From: Epinephelus fuscoguttatus | Taxonomy: Eukaryota; Chordata; Actinopteri; Perciformes; Serranidae | DNA length: 64,000 nt | Reading direction: 5' to 3' | Assembly: GCF_011397635.1 (NCBI RefSeq) | Contig: NC_064755.1 | Span: forward strand, 40,945,059 to 41,009,058 | Part shown: piece by piece, positions 41,100 through 53,953 of the stretch | How the letters are laid out: each line of letters starts with the position of its first letter | How positions within the stretch are numbered: the stretch's first letter is position 1 | Notes under the pieces: model-generated | Database searches by the model: none | Seen by the model: the letters and a program-made list of their open reading frames with translations, nothing else | Told to the model about the DNA's origin: nothing | Made by a program: the position numbers and the translations under genes

Positions 41100-43440
41100 A
41101 TGTGACGGGTCACAGTTGATGTGGTTAAAGTGAGCTCAGTCGTACTCACAGTTAGCGACGTCCCGCCTGTGTGGATATCAGAGTGTCAGACAGGAAGCTG
41201 TGCTGAGGTGAAAGAAAGATTCAGAGTTCATCTCTTTCTCGTATTCTAGTTAACAAGAAACCTCTGCTCACCATAATATATTGTTATAGTTCAACAAAAT
41301 AAAGGACTTGTAAAAATGTTTACTCCATGTTTTTATGTTCATATGAAAGAATTAAATGCTCTAGCAACAACAAATAGTTTTGTTGAACTGATATAAACTT
41401 CCTCTCAGACGATATGAACTCAAAATTTTGATGTTACTGTGTTGTACTAAACTAAAAGTTTTGAGTGAAGCAGTTTCCAAAAGGTTTAAGTTGAATATGT
41501 GAATCAGGGTTTACAGTGAACAGGTGGTGACGCAGGAACTGAGGATGAAGGAGCTGATGTTCAGCCGCCGCCTGAGATCCTCTGTGACGATGGAGCTACA
41601 GGAAGCAGGAGGACTCCACAGAGCCTCACAGGGTGATGGGGCGGAGTTCCTCTGGAAATCCACCGTCATCTCCTCTGACTTCAGAAGGAGACTCATACAG
41701 AGAAGCTTCATAAATGACACCTGTAACTCTGACACCTGAAGAGAAGACAGACACACTCTACCCACAGTCACTTTCCTCTGTTCACGCTCCTGTTGTTTGT
41801 CTGAAGAGGAATCGCTCCTCTGTCGCTCCTCAACTTTACTTCTGTTTCTGATAAAAGAGGTTTTTGGGGGGCTGATGTTTCCTTCTGCTCACTGAGGGCC
41901 TCAGTCAGAGGCTGTTGTATGTTGTGCAGACTGTAACACACGATGAGGCTAATGCGTGTTTCTTGTGTAAATACAAAACTGACCTGACTCTAGAGAAGTG
42001 ACCCAAAAAGAGCAGGATGCCTTCTCAGGTAAATGTCACTGTTTTCTTCTTCTAGTTTAGAGAGACACAGAGACAGAGTTCAGACTGAGGAAACAGAAGT
42101 GTCATTAACTTCATATTAATTTCATTTAAATTAATTTAATTTGAGTAATGCATCTACATGCAATCTAAAATGTACTAACCTGTTTTAATGTTATAATAAA
42201 TCTTATTTCTACAAATAAAAATATAAATCACTGAGTTGGATATTAACCAGGGTGAGTCAGTAAAACACTGACGCCAACGATTTATAATGAGGTTTAGTTT
42301 TTACACTTTCAAACTGAGACATTTTATTATATTTCAACAGGTGACTGTTACAGAGCTCTCAGAGGCTCTTTGTGTCGGTCTGTTAATTCACCAGCAGATG
42401 GCAGCAGATGACACCAAATAACCCGCAGGTGTATCAGGAGCCTTTAATTCCTATAAAACACTGCCCGTCAGAGCTCAGACTGACTAACATTAAACACTGC
42501 AGACGTGGCCTAATGAATAAAGAGAGCGTTTTCTGCGATTTGATTTTAAAAGTGATGACAAATAACATGAAGCTGTTAATGATGTCATCAGGATCAGCTG
42601 TTTGGTGACGTGTCGGCCTGCAAACTCCAGACTCTACTGTGCAGCTGCTTCCAACACAGGTTAAATGACCAACAGCATTTATAATCAGTTATTGTCTGAT
42701 TGTTGAGTCATAGGAGACAAAACTCTCCTTAAACAGTTGGCTGAATATTTTTTTACTTGATTGAAGAAATTCATGATTTTTTTAAAGCCTGTTCTCTCAG
42801 TTTCAAATGGGAGATGTAATTACGACTTCTCATATCATCATCAGGTCCTCGGGCTCGTTCTGATGGTTCCTCCTCAGCTGCTCACAGGACCTGACAGAAT
42901 CACACAGGAGGACACGCTAATGAGCCATTAAAACTTTTCCTCCTCAGGTTTCCTCTCGTGTGATGTTGAATTCTAGATGTACGAAACAGCACTGAAGTCG
43001 CCCCTCATTCATTCTCAGACTCAGAGACACTGCACAGAAAGCAGCTATTGATCAATAAGTCTGGATGCATCACTTCCTGTACGTCCCGACGGTTTTGTTT
43101 CACTTCATTATTCTGTTTTGAAAAGTTGTGATTGGAGACGTCTGTAATCAAGTTATAAAAATGTGAGAAAACAGAGTTTAGATTCTGCTCCTTTAAGGTA
43201 AAGACAAAACAAGAAAGCAGCCATGTGTGAACAGTTTTATACACAGACTTAGGAAAAGGAATAAATGTATAAAGGCTCCGTACTGTACAGATTTATGGTT
43301 TTAATCCGTCACACTGAAACTTACAGCAGGTCTCTGAACAACCCAAGAAAATATGGATTGCTTTGAATCCCAGAAACAAGTGTTTCTTAGAATTTGTCCA
43401 AAATGAACTTCAGAAATCCAAAACAGTACGTACAGATGAT
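41100..43440. other. Intergenic sequence between rnf141 and the mgat4c-type gene
   Basis: No gene recognised. A block at 41,520-41,740 is open in both strands (for example EALWSPPASCSS on minus) and reads like repeat-derived sequence. The rest is AT-rich and non-coding. Confidence 0.45.
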
Positions 43441-43452
43441 TATTTAAAAATG

Positions 43453-46400
43453 TTACTTTATAAACTGACTCACAGGCTGTGTGGTCCATAAACTGATCGT
43501 CCTTATGATGAGCCATTCTTTCTGACTGGCAGTGACGACGACTCGCACGCACTCGATGTCGAAGCCGATCTTGTGGTCCACGTTGTTGACCTCGATGCTC
43601 CCGCCTTTAAACTCTCCTAATGTGATGTAGGACGTGCACTGGCGTCCCTGTTTAGTGTCCACAGACTTCTGTCCGACCTCCAGCGCTCCGTGGTGAAGGA
43701 TGTCGTTCTGTCTGTCCTCTGTTCCCGTCACAATCTTAATCCTGCTGATTTTAGTTGATTTGTTAAAGATGATGACGAAGAAGTCACCGGTGCACGGAGG
43801 CTTCCCCCAGAAATATTCATCAACAGTGCTGTAAGCCTTGGTGGCGTCATAGTTCTCAAAGACGTTGATGTTTGTGTAAAGGCTGGCAGGAGGGTTGTCA
43901 GGAATGTCTATGGAGTCTTCCTCAAAGTCGTCGTCCTTCAGCTTGTTTTCCGCTCCTTTGTAGGAGGAGTAGTAGCCCATGTGCTGGAACAGCGAGGGCT
44001 TGAAGCGGATCACGTCCTTCTGGGCCAGCAGACCCCTGAAGTGGATGAGGAGCCAGTCGCAGGGCATTTCCTGGTAGAACATGAGGAGGAAATGAGCCAG
44101 TCGTGGCAGGTCTCTGGAGTGGTACAGCTTCCCGATGTAGCCCAGCTTGGAGAACTCCAGCATCACCCAGTAGGAACCTTCTCTGGAGGTGATCACCTTC
44201 TTCAGCGCCGTCAGGAAGTTCCTGGAGCAGCGCACATCGTCCTCCAACATCATGTAGAAGTGGGAGAGATTGGTGCAGAAGTTGAGGAGGAAAGCGTAGT
44301 CCACATTCTGCTTGGAACGGAAACGGACCCGGTCCTCCGGGTCGTTGTAGTTCCTTTTCAAGCCGACTAGAGATGGATAGTACTCCTCTGGAGCCTGGAT
44401 CACCAGGAGGCGTCCAGCTATGATGTGGTGGGCAAACTTCCTGGTGATTTCCTGCACCAGGTTCTCACACCAGACCAGGTCAAAGTCTGCCAGGTGGACC
44501 ACGACCACGATCTCTTTGAGCTCCTCGTAACTGGACTGATCAAAGATGGATTTGATCGTCTCCAGAAGGTAGTTCCCCTTTTTCCTCTTGACAGACGACA
44601 GACCGATGGTGAGATACTCTGTGGACAGAAATCACTTCAGTCACGTCACTGTGGAACAGACCAACATCACTTGTGTACAGGTACCTACTTTTACGTGGCA
44701 GAGGAATTCCTGCGAGGTAGCGATACGTCACATTAATAGTCCCAGAGAAGTTGGACAGATCTCTGAATGTGTGGACGTATCGCTCAGAGTTCACAGGATG
44801 CATCAGTGTCTCTCCCAGCTGCCTTTTCTCTGCCTCCTGAAAAACAAACAAGAACACACTCAGTGAAAACCGGAGGTAGAATTAGGATTCAGATTAAGTT
44901 AAGTACGAACGCCATGTTTGACCAAACAGTCGATTTGATTGATTTTGACAGACTTTCTGTTTGTAAAAATTTAGCAGTACTGAGCAATGACATCATCATT
45001 ACCCAGAGTCCAAAGTGGCATCTTTATAATGTTTGTTTCATCCAACTAACGGCACAAACATCTAAACTTTAAACTAGAATCCAGTCAGTTTATTGTTGGG
45101 TCCATGTGGGGAGGCTGTGGCTCAGAGGTAGAGCGGGTCGTCCACCAATCGGAAGATCAGCGGTCCCATCCCCGGCTCCTCCAGTCTGCCTCTTCACGTT
45201 TTTTCTCCTCACTGACTTGGTCAATCCATGTGAAATTTGGCACAGTGGTAGAGGGTCATGGGAGGATGCCAATGAAGCAATATTACATCAATTGGCCAAA
45301 GGGGGCGCTATAGCAACCGATTGAAATTGCAAACTTTGAATGGGCATATCTCATGCCCCGTATGTCGTAGAGACATGAAACTTTGCACAGAGATGCCTCT
45401 CCTCACGAGGAACACATTTGCCTCAAGAACCCATAACTTCCGCTTATATAGATTTTCCACCATTTTGAATTTTTTGAAAAACACTTCAAATGGATCTCTT
45501 CCTAGGAAGTTTGAGCGATCTGCATGAAACTGGGTGAACATAATCTAGGGACCAATATCTAAAGTTCCCTCTTGGCAAAAGTTGGAAAACTTACTAAAAC
45601 TGAGCTTCTATAAGGCAATGAATATTGTGGAGGGCGTGGCTCATCACATAAAGGTGTAGAACATCTCAAGGGTTTCACCCATCACCACGCAACTTTGTAG
45701 GCATATGACCACACATAATCTGAGGGGACCCCTCCATTATTGACCCCATCAAACAAAATGGGGGCGCTAGAGAGCTCATTTCTTATCTAGGCCTAACCGC
45801 CATATTGATTTTTACTAAACTTGGTAGATATGTAGAACAGCCTCAAGGTGACTGGAGAAATTTAACTCTAATTGGCAACTGGGTGGCGCTATAACAACAG
45901 AAAAATGCTTAAAAATGGCTCAAATGTGACCGATCGCTGTGGCTCCCCCTGTGGACCAATGTTGTTGTTTTTTTTCTAATTTTTGGTATGACTGTCATGG
46001 TATGGTATGCTGCTGCAATGGGAACTGCCCATTGGTCCGACCATATTAAACTCATTGTTCCGAAGTCCGTTCCGAAATCATCATGATGCCCTGTGGTTAA
46101 GGTCTGGTTAGGTTTAGGCACAAAAACCACTCGGTTAGGGTCAGGAAAAGATCATGGTGTGGGTTAAAATGAGAAAGAAAGTGACAAACACATAAGCTGT
46201 GAGCCTGCTTTGCCTCAAGCCTTTCCCAGCAGTCGGTCGCGGCGCACCATCAAGGTAGAAATAAGCCGTTCAGCACCGCAGACAGTCGGACTAATGGGAT
46301 GTCGGACCAATGACATGGACCCGCTGCAACGAGGGCTAGCTGCACCTTTCCCATGTGAACTACCAGTGCGCCCCACTTTTAAGTCAATACAACATATAAA

Positions 46401-47035
46401 CACTTTAACTATCTGCCTTTCAACGTGCTACCTCAACTACTAATGTACAGTTTCAGCCCACTAACTATCCCACTATTGGCAATGGTACTACTGTACTTTC
46501 GATAAAGCAATCACACTATCAAATTCACAAACACTCTGTCTGAATACATTGCTCTTCTTAATGGGTTCAGTTGACTATTTAATCTGCAATTTCCTATGAC
46601 CTGTATCCCAAACACACACCATGTGAAACTGTACGTGGGCAACTGTGCACTCAGTGGGTATGGACTAGTAAATATTAATATGGAAATGAGGCTTTATTTG
46701 TCAGATTTATATCCTGCAGTAAAAAGTACAATATTTCCCTCTGAACTGTGGCGGAGTGAAAGTATAAAGTGACACGATGAGAAAATATTGATGTAAAGTT
46801 CCTCAGACTTGTTCTCAAGTTCAGTACCCGAGTAAATGTACTCAGTTATTTTTCACCAGTAATAAAATCAAAGTTCCAGTAACTGGACAGAAATGTTCAC
46901 AGGTATCGATCTCACCAACACGTATCCATCATCCATGTACAGGTTGAAGAAGAGGAGGAAGATGATGAGGAAGCCGAGGAAGGGCAACATGGATCGTTTC
47001 CTGAAACACCTCATCTTGTCCACAGACTTCCACAT
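43453..47035 (-). CDS. mgat4c: MGAT4C-type N-acetylglucosaminyltransferase (GT54 family)
   Basis: Three coding exons on the minus strand: 47035-46916, 44836-44689 and 44618-43453. Junctions are GT-AG and in frame; 477 aa against 478 for human MGAT4C as I recall it. It is a Golgi type II membrane protein: a short basic N-terminus ([10 protein letters not shown]), one membrane segment at about residues 17-33 ([16 protein letters not shown]), then the luminal GT54 domain. Family blocks include [39 protein letters not shown] (the acidic EDD motif at about 215-217), [40 protein letters not shown] and the C-terminal [15 protein letters not shown]. Several N-glycosylation sequons occur (NFS, NVT, NLS). 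MGAT4A/B add the beta-1,4 GlcNAc branch on the alpha-1,3 mannose arm; catalysis by the C member is not well established. ATG at 47035 was chosen; ATG at 47014 (MRCFRKRS) is an alternative. The start exon has an acceptor-like CTGCTGCAG just upstream, so 5'UTR exons lie further right. It could be a fish MGAT4C paralogue rather than the strict orthologue. Confidence 0.92.
45104..45200 (+). mobile_element. tRNA-derived SINE head
   Basis: GGCTGTGGCTCAGAGGTAGA (A box) followed by GTCGTCCACCAATCGGAAGA and GCGGTCCCATCCCCGGCTCC (B box) is the tRNA-like head of a common fish SINE. The base pairing expected of a real tRNA is not kept. It lies in mgat4c intron 1. Confidence 0.65.
45220..45930. repeat. 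Long non-coding dispersed repeat with recurring 'ggggcgcta' motif
   Basis: The block contains gggggcgctatag at 45301, gggggcgctag at 45760 and gggtggcgctata at 45881. Repeated phrases of the type 'catgaaactttgcacaga', 'tgaaatttggcacagtgg' and 'gcaactttgtaggcatatga' occur between them. It resembles a teleost dispersed repeat but has no ORF, TIR or poly(A) tail visible. It lies in mgat4c intron 1. Confidence 0.5.
46005..46325. mobile_element. Possible MITE with 'attggtccgac' inverted ends
   Basis: Left ATTGGTCCGACCAT (about 46033) and right ATGTCGGACCAATGACATGG (about 46300) are inverted over about 12 bases. The interior contains gttaggtttaggcacaaaaa, common in fish repeats. Outer limits are uncertain. 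Confidence 0.4.
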
Positions 47036-47117
47036 GAGCCACAAGATCACTGCAGCAGATCAGAGATAAAACACAGAAATATGGTCATTAAAATAAAGAC
47101 ATGTGACAGACTGTACA

Positions 47118-47190
47118 CACACAGACAGCTACACACAGGCAGCTACACACAGACAGCTACACACAGGCAGCTACACACAGGCAGCTACAC
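47118..47190. repeat. 14-bp minisatellite, about five copies
   Basis: The unit AGGCAGCTACACAC (with an A/G variant at the third base) is repeated head to tail about five times, just upstream of the mgat4c coding start. Confidence 0.9.
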
Positions 47191-48972
47191 ACTGGATCTG
47201 TATTTAAACTTTAATCCTTGTTTGTGTTCTGACATTAACACTGAGGATCAGTCAAATGCTGCTGTGAATCTAATGACAGAGATCTTTGATAAAATATGTC
47301 ATCCAAATATTAGGTTACTCAACTCACTGATAAATAAGTCACTCAACTGAATTTTTATAACATTAATTATTTAAGTCATTTAATCAGCAACAAATGAATT
47401 GACGAAACAAACAAAGAAAACAAACTAGAATTACCGCCCTGTGGTTGTATGAGCTATGCAATCAGCACAGTTTCAATTCAGTATCTGACCAAATGTCTCC
47501 CCTTCTGTTCCTGATATATGATGTTAAAACATCATGATGTCACAGTCAAACTGACCTTTCACCTTTGACAAAAAATTCTAATCAGTTTATTCTTCAGTCC
47601 AAGTGGACGCTTGTGCTAAATTTGAAGAAATTCCCTTGTGGTGTTCTTGAGATATTGCGTTCACAAAGATGGGACAGATAGATGGACAGACAACCTGAAA
47701 ACATAATGCCTCCAGCCGCAGCTGTCTCTGGCACTGAGGCATATAAAAAGAAGAATTTATCATGAATAATTTTTTTCTTCAAGCTGGAGACGCAGAACAA
47801 ACTGAAAACACAACATTGACCTTATAAAGTTGCTAATGTATTAGCAGCCATGTTGTTGCATTAAGAAGATACAGAGTCGTGTTTCTGTCTACCTGATGAA
47901 CCCAAGTCCAACATTCACTCTTCTTTTAGCTCCAGTTTGGTCTCCATCACCTCCTGAGGGGAATATCTGTCTCTACAGCTGCTAAATGCTCCACTGTGTT
48001 CAGCGGTTTGTCTCTGACTTTGTTCGTCTGACATCTGGTGATGGTTTATTTATTTATATATTTGCTGGTTGTTCGGAGCAGGAAGAGAAAACAAAACCAA
48101 AACAACGAGCTAAAAGCAGCTAAAGCGCATAGTGCTGAGAGGAACTGCAGCGTCAGATGATACCTCAATGTTCCTCACATCAGAGTCGTGTGATCTGTTG
48201 TTTATTGATTAGTGTAGCTTTAATTAAAAGAATCATTAGTCGCAGCCCTGCAGAATCAATCACAGCTGTGGATGGATATTCATCTTTAATTGGGCTGTGA
48301 TGAGGTGCTCAGCGTGACAGATGCCACCATCAGCGCCGACACACTGATACAGATGGCTGATTTCAGGGTTCATCATTGGATTAAGCAGAGTGATTGCTAA
48401 TAACAGATCATTTCGGTCGTTAATCTGAGCGCTCACGAGGGGGAACGTCACTCATCTGTTCAGTTTGTGCTCCATGTTTCAAAACTTAATAAACAGCAGT
48501 GACGTCTCCTGATAGAAAACAAACGCCTGCAGCCGTGTTCACTGTGATATTTACTCTGAGTGTTGACAGGCTTTTAAGTAAAAAAGAATCACCCTGCTCA
48601 CTATCTGTCCTATTTGGCACCTCATCTAAAAAACTACACATCCCACGACGCCCTCCTTAATTCTGATGTTGCGTAACACACAAACGAAGCCTTCGATGTG
48701 AGAAACCGTGAGCTCCCCGGTGACAGGGACAATTACGGCACAGGCCTGAGCGCCTGCCGCCGGGCCCAATAACTCAATAAACAACTTATTATTCATTGTG
48801 TTGTTAGTTGCTCGAGTTCCATTTACGAAGAGAGGAGAAAAAAATCCTCCACCATCTGCCGGAGGAGAGAGCCATTTTGTGTTTCTGCCACCAAAAAGCT
48901 CCACCTGAGAGATGCAGCGGCAGGAGTAAGTGGAAACACAATGACAGCTGCGAGTCAATATTATGAAAGTCT

Positions 48973-48975
<3 letters not shown>

Positions 48976-49013
<38 letters not shown>
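48976..49013. repeat. (AC)n microsatellite
   Basis: About 19 perfect CA units. Confidence 0.95.
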
Positions 49014-49015
<2 letters not shown>

Positions 49016-49324
49016 CATTATTTGAAATAGCAGCCTGCGAAATCAGATTTTGAGACGACCAAAGAATATCTAACAAGGAGGAATAATGGCCACATGCTTT
49101 GTCCGCCGCAGAAAATGCTGCTAAGAAATTAGATTTTTGTTGCTTTCTCAGAGCGAATCTAAACAACAAACAAGCCTCCCATAGGTCACGTACATTTATA
49201 TGGAAATGAGGCTACCTCTATGAATAAATAAGCACCATTTGTTGGGACTGTTTGCTTTAGTTTAAAGTGCTTCTCTGCCAAGTTATTTTATTGTTCTGTT
49301 GTTTTTTATTCCTCTGCAAATTAT

Positions 49325-49326
<2 letters not shown>

Positions 49327-49357
<31 letters not shown>
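49327..49357. repeat. (TG)n microsatellite
   Basis: About 15 perfect TG units. Confidence 0.95.
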
Positions 49358-49361
<4 letters not shown>

Positions 49362-50003
49362 CTTCATTTCTACAACTGAAGTCATTTTAGATTAGAGCCA
49401 GAAAAATAATAACAGGTAGGAGGAATACCAATGAGCCTCAGCTTTAAAGATTGTTATACGTCCCACGGGAGGTTTTGTCTTTACGAGTGAGGAGCAGAGA
49501 ACCAGACGAGCTCCGTCCTGTCCACTAATCTTTTGTTTCATAAATGAAAAAGGGGGAATTACAGCAGTACATTAATACACTTCTGGTTTACAGGGTCAAT
49601 ATCACAGAAGGAAACTGAAGCTGAGTTGGATGATTGAAATATTTCGAAGCTCTCCTCAGCTTCGACTCTGTGATGTGGACACGTTGTGTTTATGGTTCAG
49701 GCCTCAACTGTCCTCAGACGTCGGAGCACTGCAGCACATTTGATTAAATTAGGGACTACTGCTCTCTTAAATTGCACATTAAGGCTGCCAGTAGTCACAC
49801 GCTCTGTTTATTCCGCAGCATAAAGGCTTTTATTTTATCCTCCCATGTGACATAAATGTGATGTTTTTCTGATCAGTCTAAAGAGCAGAAAGCTGCACAG
49901 CCACGTTTCTTTCAACTCAGAGTGGAATTAACACACAGTCCCTCCAGCCCTCAACATGAATATACCACAGTTTGTTTTCTAATGTTCGACTTTACCAAAC
50001 CTT

Positions 50004-51760
50004 AAAGGTCCAGTCTGTAGGCTTTATGGGATATACGGCAGAAAAAATGATAATAAACTTTATTTATTCAGCACCTTTCATGCATGAACAGCATCACAAA
50101 GGTCTTTATAACAAGAGCATTTAAGAAACGTTTAAAACAAGGATCAACTGATTCAATTAAAGTGGTTATTTAAGATCCTATTAATCCAAATCTCATACAA
50201 TATTTCTTCTTGTGTCACCTGGGAGCCTATAACTCCCAGTGGACACAGACTCCTCAACAGACAGTCAGTGCGTTTCCATGACGACAGAGAAAATTGATTT
50301 ATTTAAAATCCCTGTAAACATGTCAGTGTGAGTGAAATGGTCCTCAAGTGAATTTGTCACAGTGGGACTAACACAGCCAGATAATGTGACTCCTGCATGT
50401 ATACAGTCAATCAGACCCAAACTGGCGCTCTGAGCATGCTCCACAGTTTCCGGCTTTGACCCAGAAGTCCAATAGCATTAAATGTGTAAAGAAGAAGCCA
50501 GTAACAACATGGAGAAATCTACATCCAGAGCTGTGACTTTTGGACGGACCAAATGTACAGAGCTGTAAAGTTGTCCACCATGGTAGTTAGCTGCTAGCTA
50601 ACCGTAGCTAACTTGTTTGTCCATTGTTTGGTCTGTGACGTAATAGGTCAACAGGAAAAAGGTCCAATACTAACAAGCTGAAAGGGGGCATATCTCCACC
50701 TATTGTGGAGGAGTCGCACATACTTGGCTCAATACATGGATTCCCCTCCCGTGCTTGTATACTGGGACAAGGACAGTAGTCCAGTTAGATGGACTACTGG
50801 ACTACTGTCCAGTAGTCCAGTTAGATGTCCTCGTCCAGCTGGAACTGTAGCTGCACTTCACTGTGACTGGGAACGAACAGACTAAGTCCAGCTGAAGCTG
50901 ACGGGAATGTCATTAGTTTTACAGGTATTTGGACAGCTTAAAAGTTTGACCTGATTATGGCGCTAGATTAGAAGTCAGATGATCATCAAAGTTGATCACC
51001 TCTGCCCTTCCATGTGCATACAAGGAAAGCCCAAGGCAGGGAGAGCAGCATGAATGACAAACAGAAACAACATTGATAAGTCAGACACAACATGAAAAGG
51101 AGGAGCTGGGATGGAGGCAGGTTGTAAAGCGGCTGGCGGAGGAAGCAGCAACAGTAGGCAGGCCAGAGCAGTTTAAATAAGGCGATTTGGCAGTTTAGAG
51201 AAGGAGATTTGCTGATTGGTTGCATAGAAAATAATCATGTGATCTATCAGCTGATCCACCAGCTGATGTGGCTGGGATGTGAGTTGAGCTGGACATCGTG
51301 TCCTCCCTGAGCTATTAATTTTAAACAAAACAGAGTTAAAGTAGATCACTACCGTCAACAACATGCAAATTACATACACAGCAAGAACACGCCTGTAAGC
51401 TCCACCTGTTCAACACCTCTCTCTGTATGAATGAAACACGTATCTGCTGCTCTAACTCCAGTTTAACTTCCTGATGCTTGAAATCACTGAGTATATCCAC
51501 AGAGCCTCTACATAGACCCTCGCTGCCATGCACACACTCGTATCTTTCAAACTCCACGGCCTCAGTTTGTACAGCAGTCCTTCTGTTATTAACTCGTAGT
51601 ATCCAGCGATAACCTCAACAACATCATCGCAGTTATTTTTGGGAGACTTTAGAAAACTGCTCCAGAGCCACAACACACGTTATACAACAGTTTTCAAAGC
51701 TGAGAGGCTCTACTGTCGATGAGTTACCTGATCTTCATGTAGAATCAGTGAAGTGCTCCT
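50004..51760. repeat. Repeat-rich block containing common fish repeat ends
   Basis: The left part begins ttaaaggtccagtctgtagg and soon reads ttatttattcagcacctttc, both standard starts of dispersed teleost repeats. The right part (51,300-51,750) has a minus-strand stretch with short frames such as SLKDTSVCMAARVYVEALW and ends at tcctttaaagg. The limits of single elements are not resolved. The short inverted/direct repeat cluster at 50771-50827 is inside. Confidence 0.4.
50771..50827. repeat. Compact inverted plus direct repeat cluster
   Basis: GGACAGTAGTCCAGT at 50771-50785 is the exact inverse of ACTGGACTACTGTCC at 50796-50810 (15-bp arms, 10-base loop). AGTAGTCCAGTTAGATG occurs twice directly, at 50775-50791 and 50811-50827. 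The middle arm can pair with either neighbour. Confidence 0.85.
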
Positions 51761-52179
51761 TTAAAGGCTTCGACATCAGAAATAATTCAGGGTCTTCTGC
51801 AGGATGATTCGATATAAATGTTTTCAGCTCTTTATGGTTTAAACCTCCCGTCAGAGAAAGTTGTTGAGCAACAAAGACAGATGAAATGTGATCAGAACAA
51901 CCTCAGGTGTTTCAGAAAATTTCTTTGTGTTGCTGTGATTCTGCACATTTATAGATTTTTTCAACATCCCCACCAGGTCGTATCGGAAACAGATCCTGAA
52001 ATGAAGATTAACAGCCAGAAAAAAAGAGTCTGATCTGAGCAGTAATTTCGGAAATTGGCCTGCAGGCTGAACCGGAGTTGGAGGAGACGAGTTCACTGCT
52101 GCAGGGCTTCAGAGTCAATAACCAGAACCAGCTGTGAGAGTCTGATTGTGGAGAACGAATGAGTGACGCTTTAAATTCA

Positions 52180-52300
52180 ACCACTTGCATCAAGGTGCCC
52201 TTCAGCAAGGCACTTCATCCCAATCTGCATCAGCAGCAGCAGTGAGGCCTGCACCAGTCAGAGGCTGTGGTTGCACTGGGAGTGTGTAACTGTGTGAAAC
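52180..52300. mobile_element. SINE 3' body remnant
   Basis: The text aaggtgcccttcagcaaggc followed by acttcatccc, and cactgggagtgtgtaactgt, matches the tail part of fish tRNA-SINEs. No head is left. Confidence 0.4.
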
Positions 52301-53953
52301 ACTGTGTGCTCTCTCAGCAAAACTCTCCTCTGAATAAATGAAGGAATAAAAGAGATGGATGGGAAACTTGTTGCTGCGGCGCCATGAGACTGTAGCGATG
52401 CATCGATACGACAGCTGCTTCATGTCATTGACTCAATACACAAGTTGATGCATTTACGTCAGGCTGACCAGGTGGAGACTGTTCCCATGTTTCCTCTGCT
52501 GTGAGCTCAGTAAACACGTCCATCAGAAACAGAATTCAGACATATCACATGCCTGAAGTCCTGAAAAAAATCAGCATGATACTATGGTATTTTGCATGGT
52601 GATATCGTGTCGATACACAGACGTCATGTATCAGTCATTTAAAATATACATTATCATACGTCACGATAAAGATGGACCAAATTTTTGTGGCTGCCAGTAT
52701 GAACAGTTTTGTACTTTGCTTTTTGTGTCATTTATTACACGCTGTTTCTTTGATATTAATCTCCATAAATAGAACTCTGTGTATGTATGCAGAATTAATG
52801 GAACGAGACTTTGGTATCAAAAGCGTTGTGGTTTCTCCTTGTAGTCTGAGACCAATCATGTTTGAGCTGCAGGTAAAGAGTGTGTGCACAGAGGTGAACG
52901 CACCAGCTGAAACACAATCTCAGGACCTATCTGCTTCCATCTGAAGACGAGGACGCTTTATATCAACTTTTTTAAAGAAATGATCTTTATTAATATGCAG
53001 ATATCTGTTTCTAGAGATGGGCTGAAATGAGCAGCACACAGAGGAGGAAATCTTCGCCCACATACATATATGCCGCCTACAACGGATCTTATGGTCGTCA
53101 GACTGATAGCTGATGGTTCAGATGGTTGTTCCAGCATTAGCTGTATGTTTGAGTGCATGTGTGTGGTTTCATATTATTCAACCTGCAATTTCACAGGAAG
53201 TCAAACTGTAACACAAGCTATAATCTGAGATGCATTTTGGGACGATATCAACATTTACTTCAAATAACTGGTTGAGTCTGTGGACGTGTTTGTATGTTTA
53301 ATCTGTCTGGGCGACAGAATTCAGAAAAAAATAAGATGACAAAACAGTGTTGACAGAAGAATGTTTGAATTCAGGATTTTTCTTCAATTCAACAATTCAG
53401 TAAAGAAAGAATGGGACAGACTCTGTTTTCCTGAAAGGGAAATTAGCCTGAAACATCACACACAGCGTCTGCAGGTCAAGACTGAAGCCAAACAACAGAT
53501 CCATTCATCCATCAACGGCACATCTGCCTCAGAAACAACACACACACACAGTACAATACATAACAGTGATCCACAACAAGAAGCAGACCTATACGACATA
53601 TACAGCGTTGTAAGATCTTATAATCTAATGTTTGCATTTTTGTAAGAATTTATCACTTCAAAGATAAAGCTGTATTTTTCTTATCGTCAACACATCTCAT
53701 GAAAACTAATGACGTTTGTTCCTTTAAAACTTTCAGACTTCCTCAGTCTGTGTCTCTGAGTCCCAAACCTGTTTGCTTCTACTCAAGACAAAAACATTAT
53801 TCATCAGCTCATAAACATACAGTTAGATCTGTTATTAAGGGCTGCCTACAACATTTCCTACAACAGCTGGTCGCTGTAGTTTCGATCAAAGTGATACTCA
53901 AAATACGAGTGACTTGTGCATTTGTCGGGACTATTTTCAGCTGCGTATTAATA

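Larger units (their letters stand above)
47191..49980. other. Non-coding sequence upstream of mgat4c, no exon recognised
   Basis: Microsatellites (AC)n at 48976-49013 and (TG)n at 49327-49357 are the only clear features. Untranslated 5' exons of the mgat4c-type gene are expected somewhere here or further right but cannot be placed. Confidence 0.45.

Noticed and set aside
43981..44370. 129-codon plus-strand ORF opposite mgat4c
   Set aside because: It is the antisense shadow of the third mgat4c exon; the minus strand carries the conserved protein.
45108..45180. A tRNA gene
   Set aside because: A and B box-like words are present but the arms do not pair as a tRNA cloverleaf; it is a SINE head.
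47118..47190. CRISPR-like array
   Set aside because: Units are head to tail with no spacers, in a vertebrate genome; it is a minisatellite.
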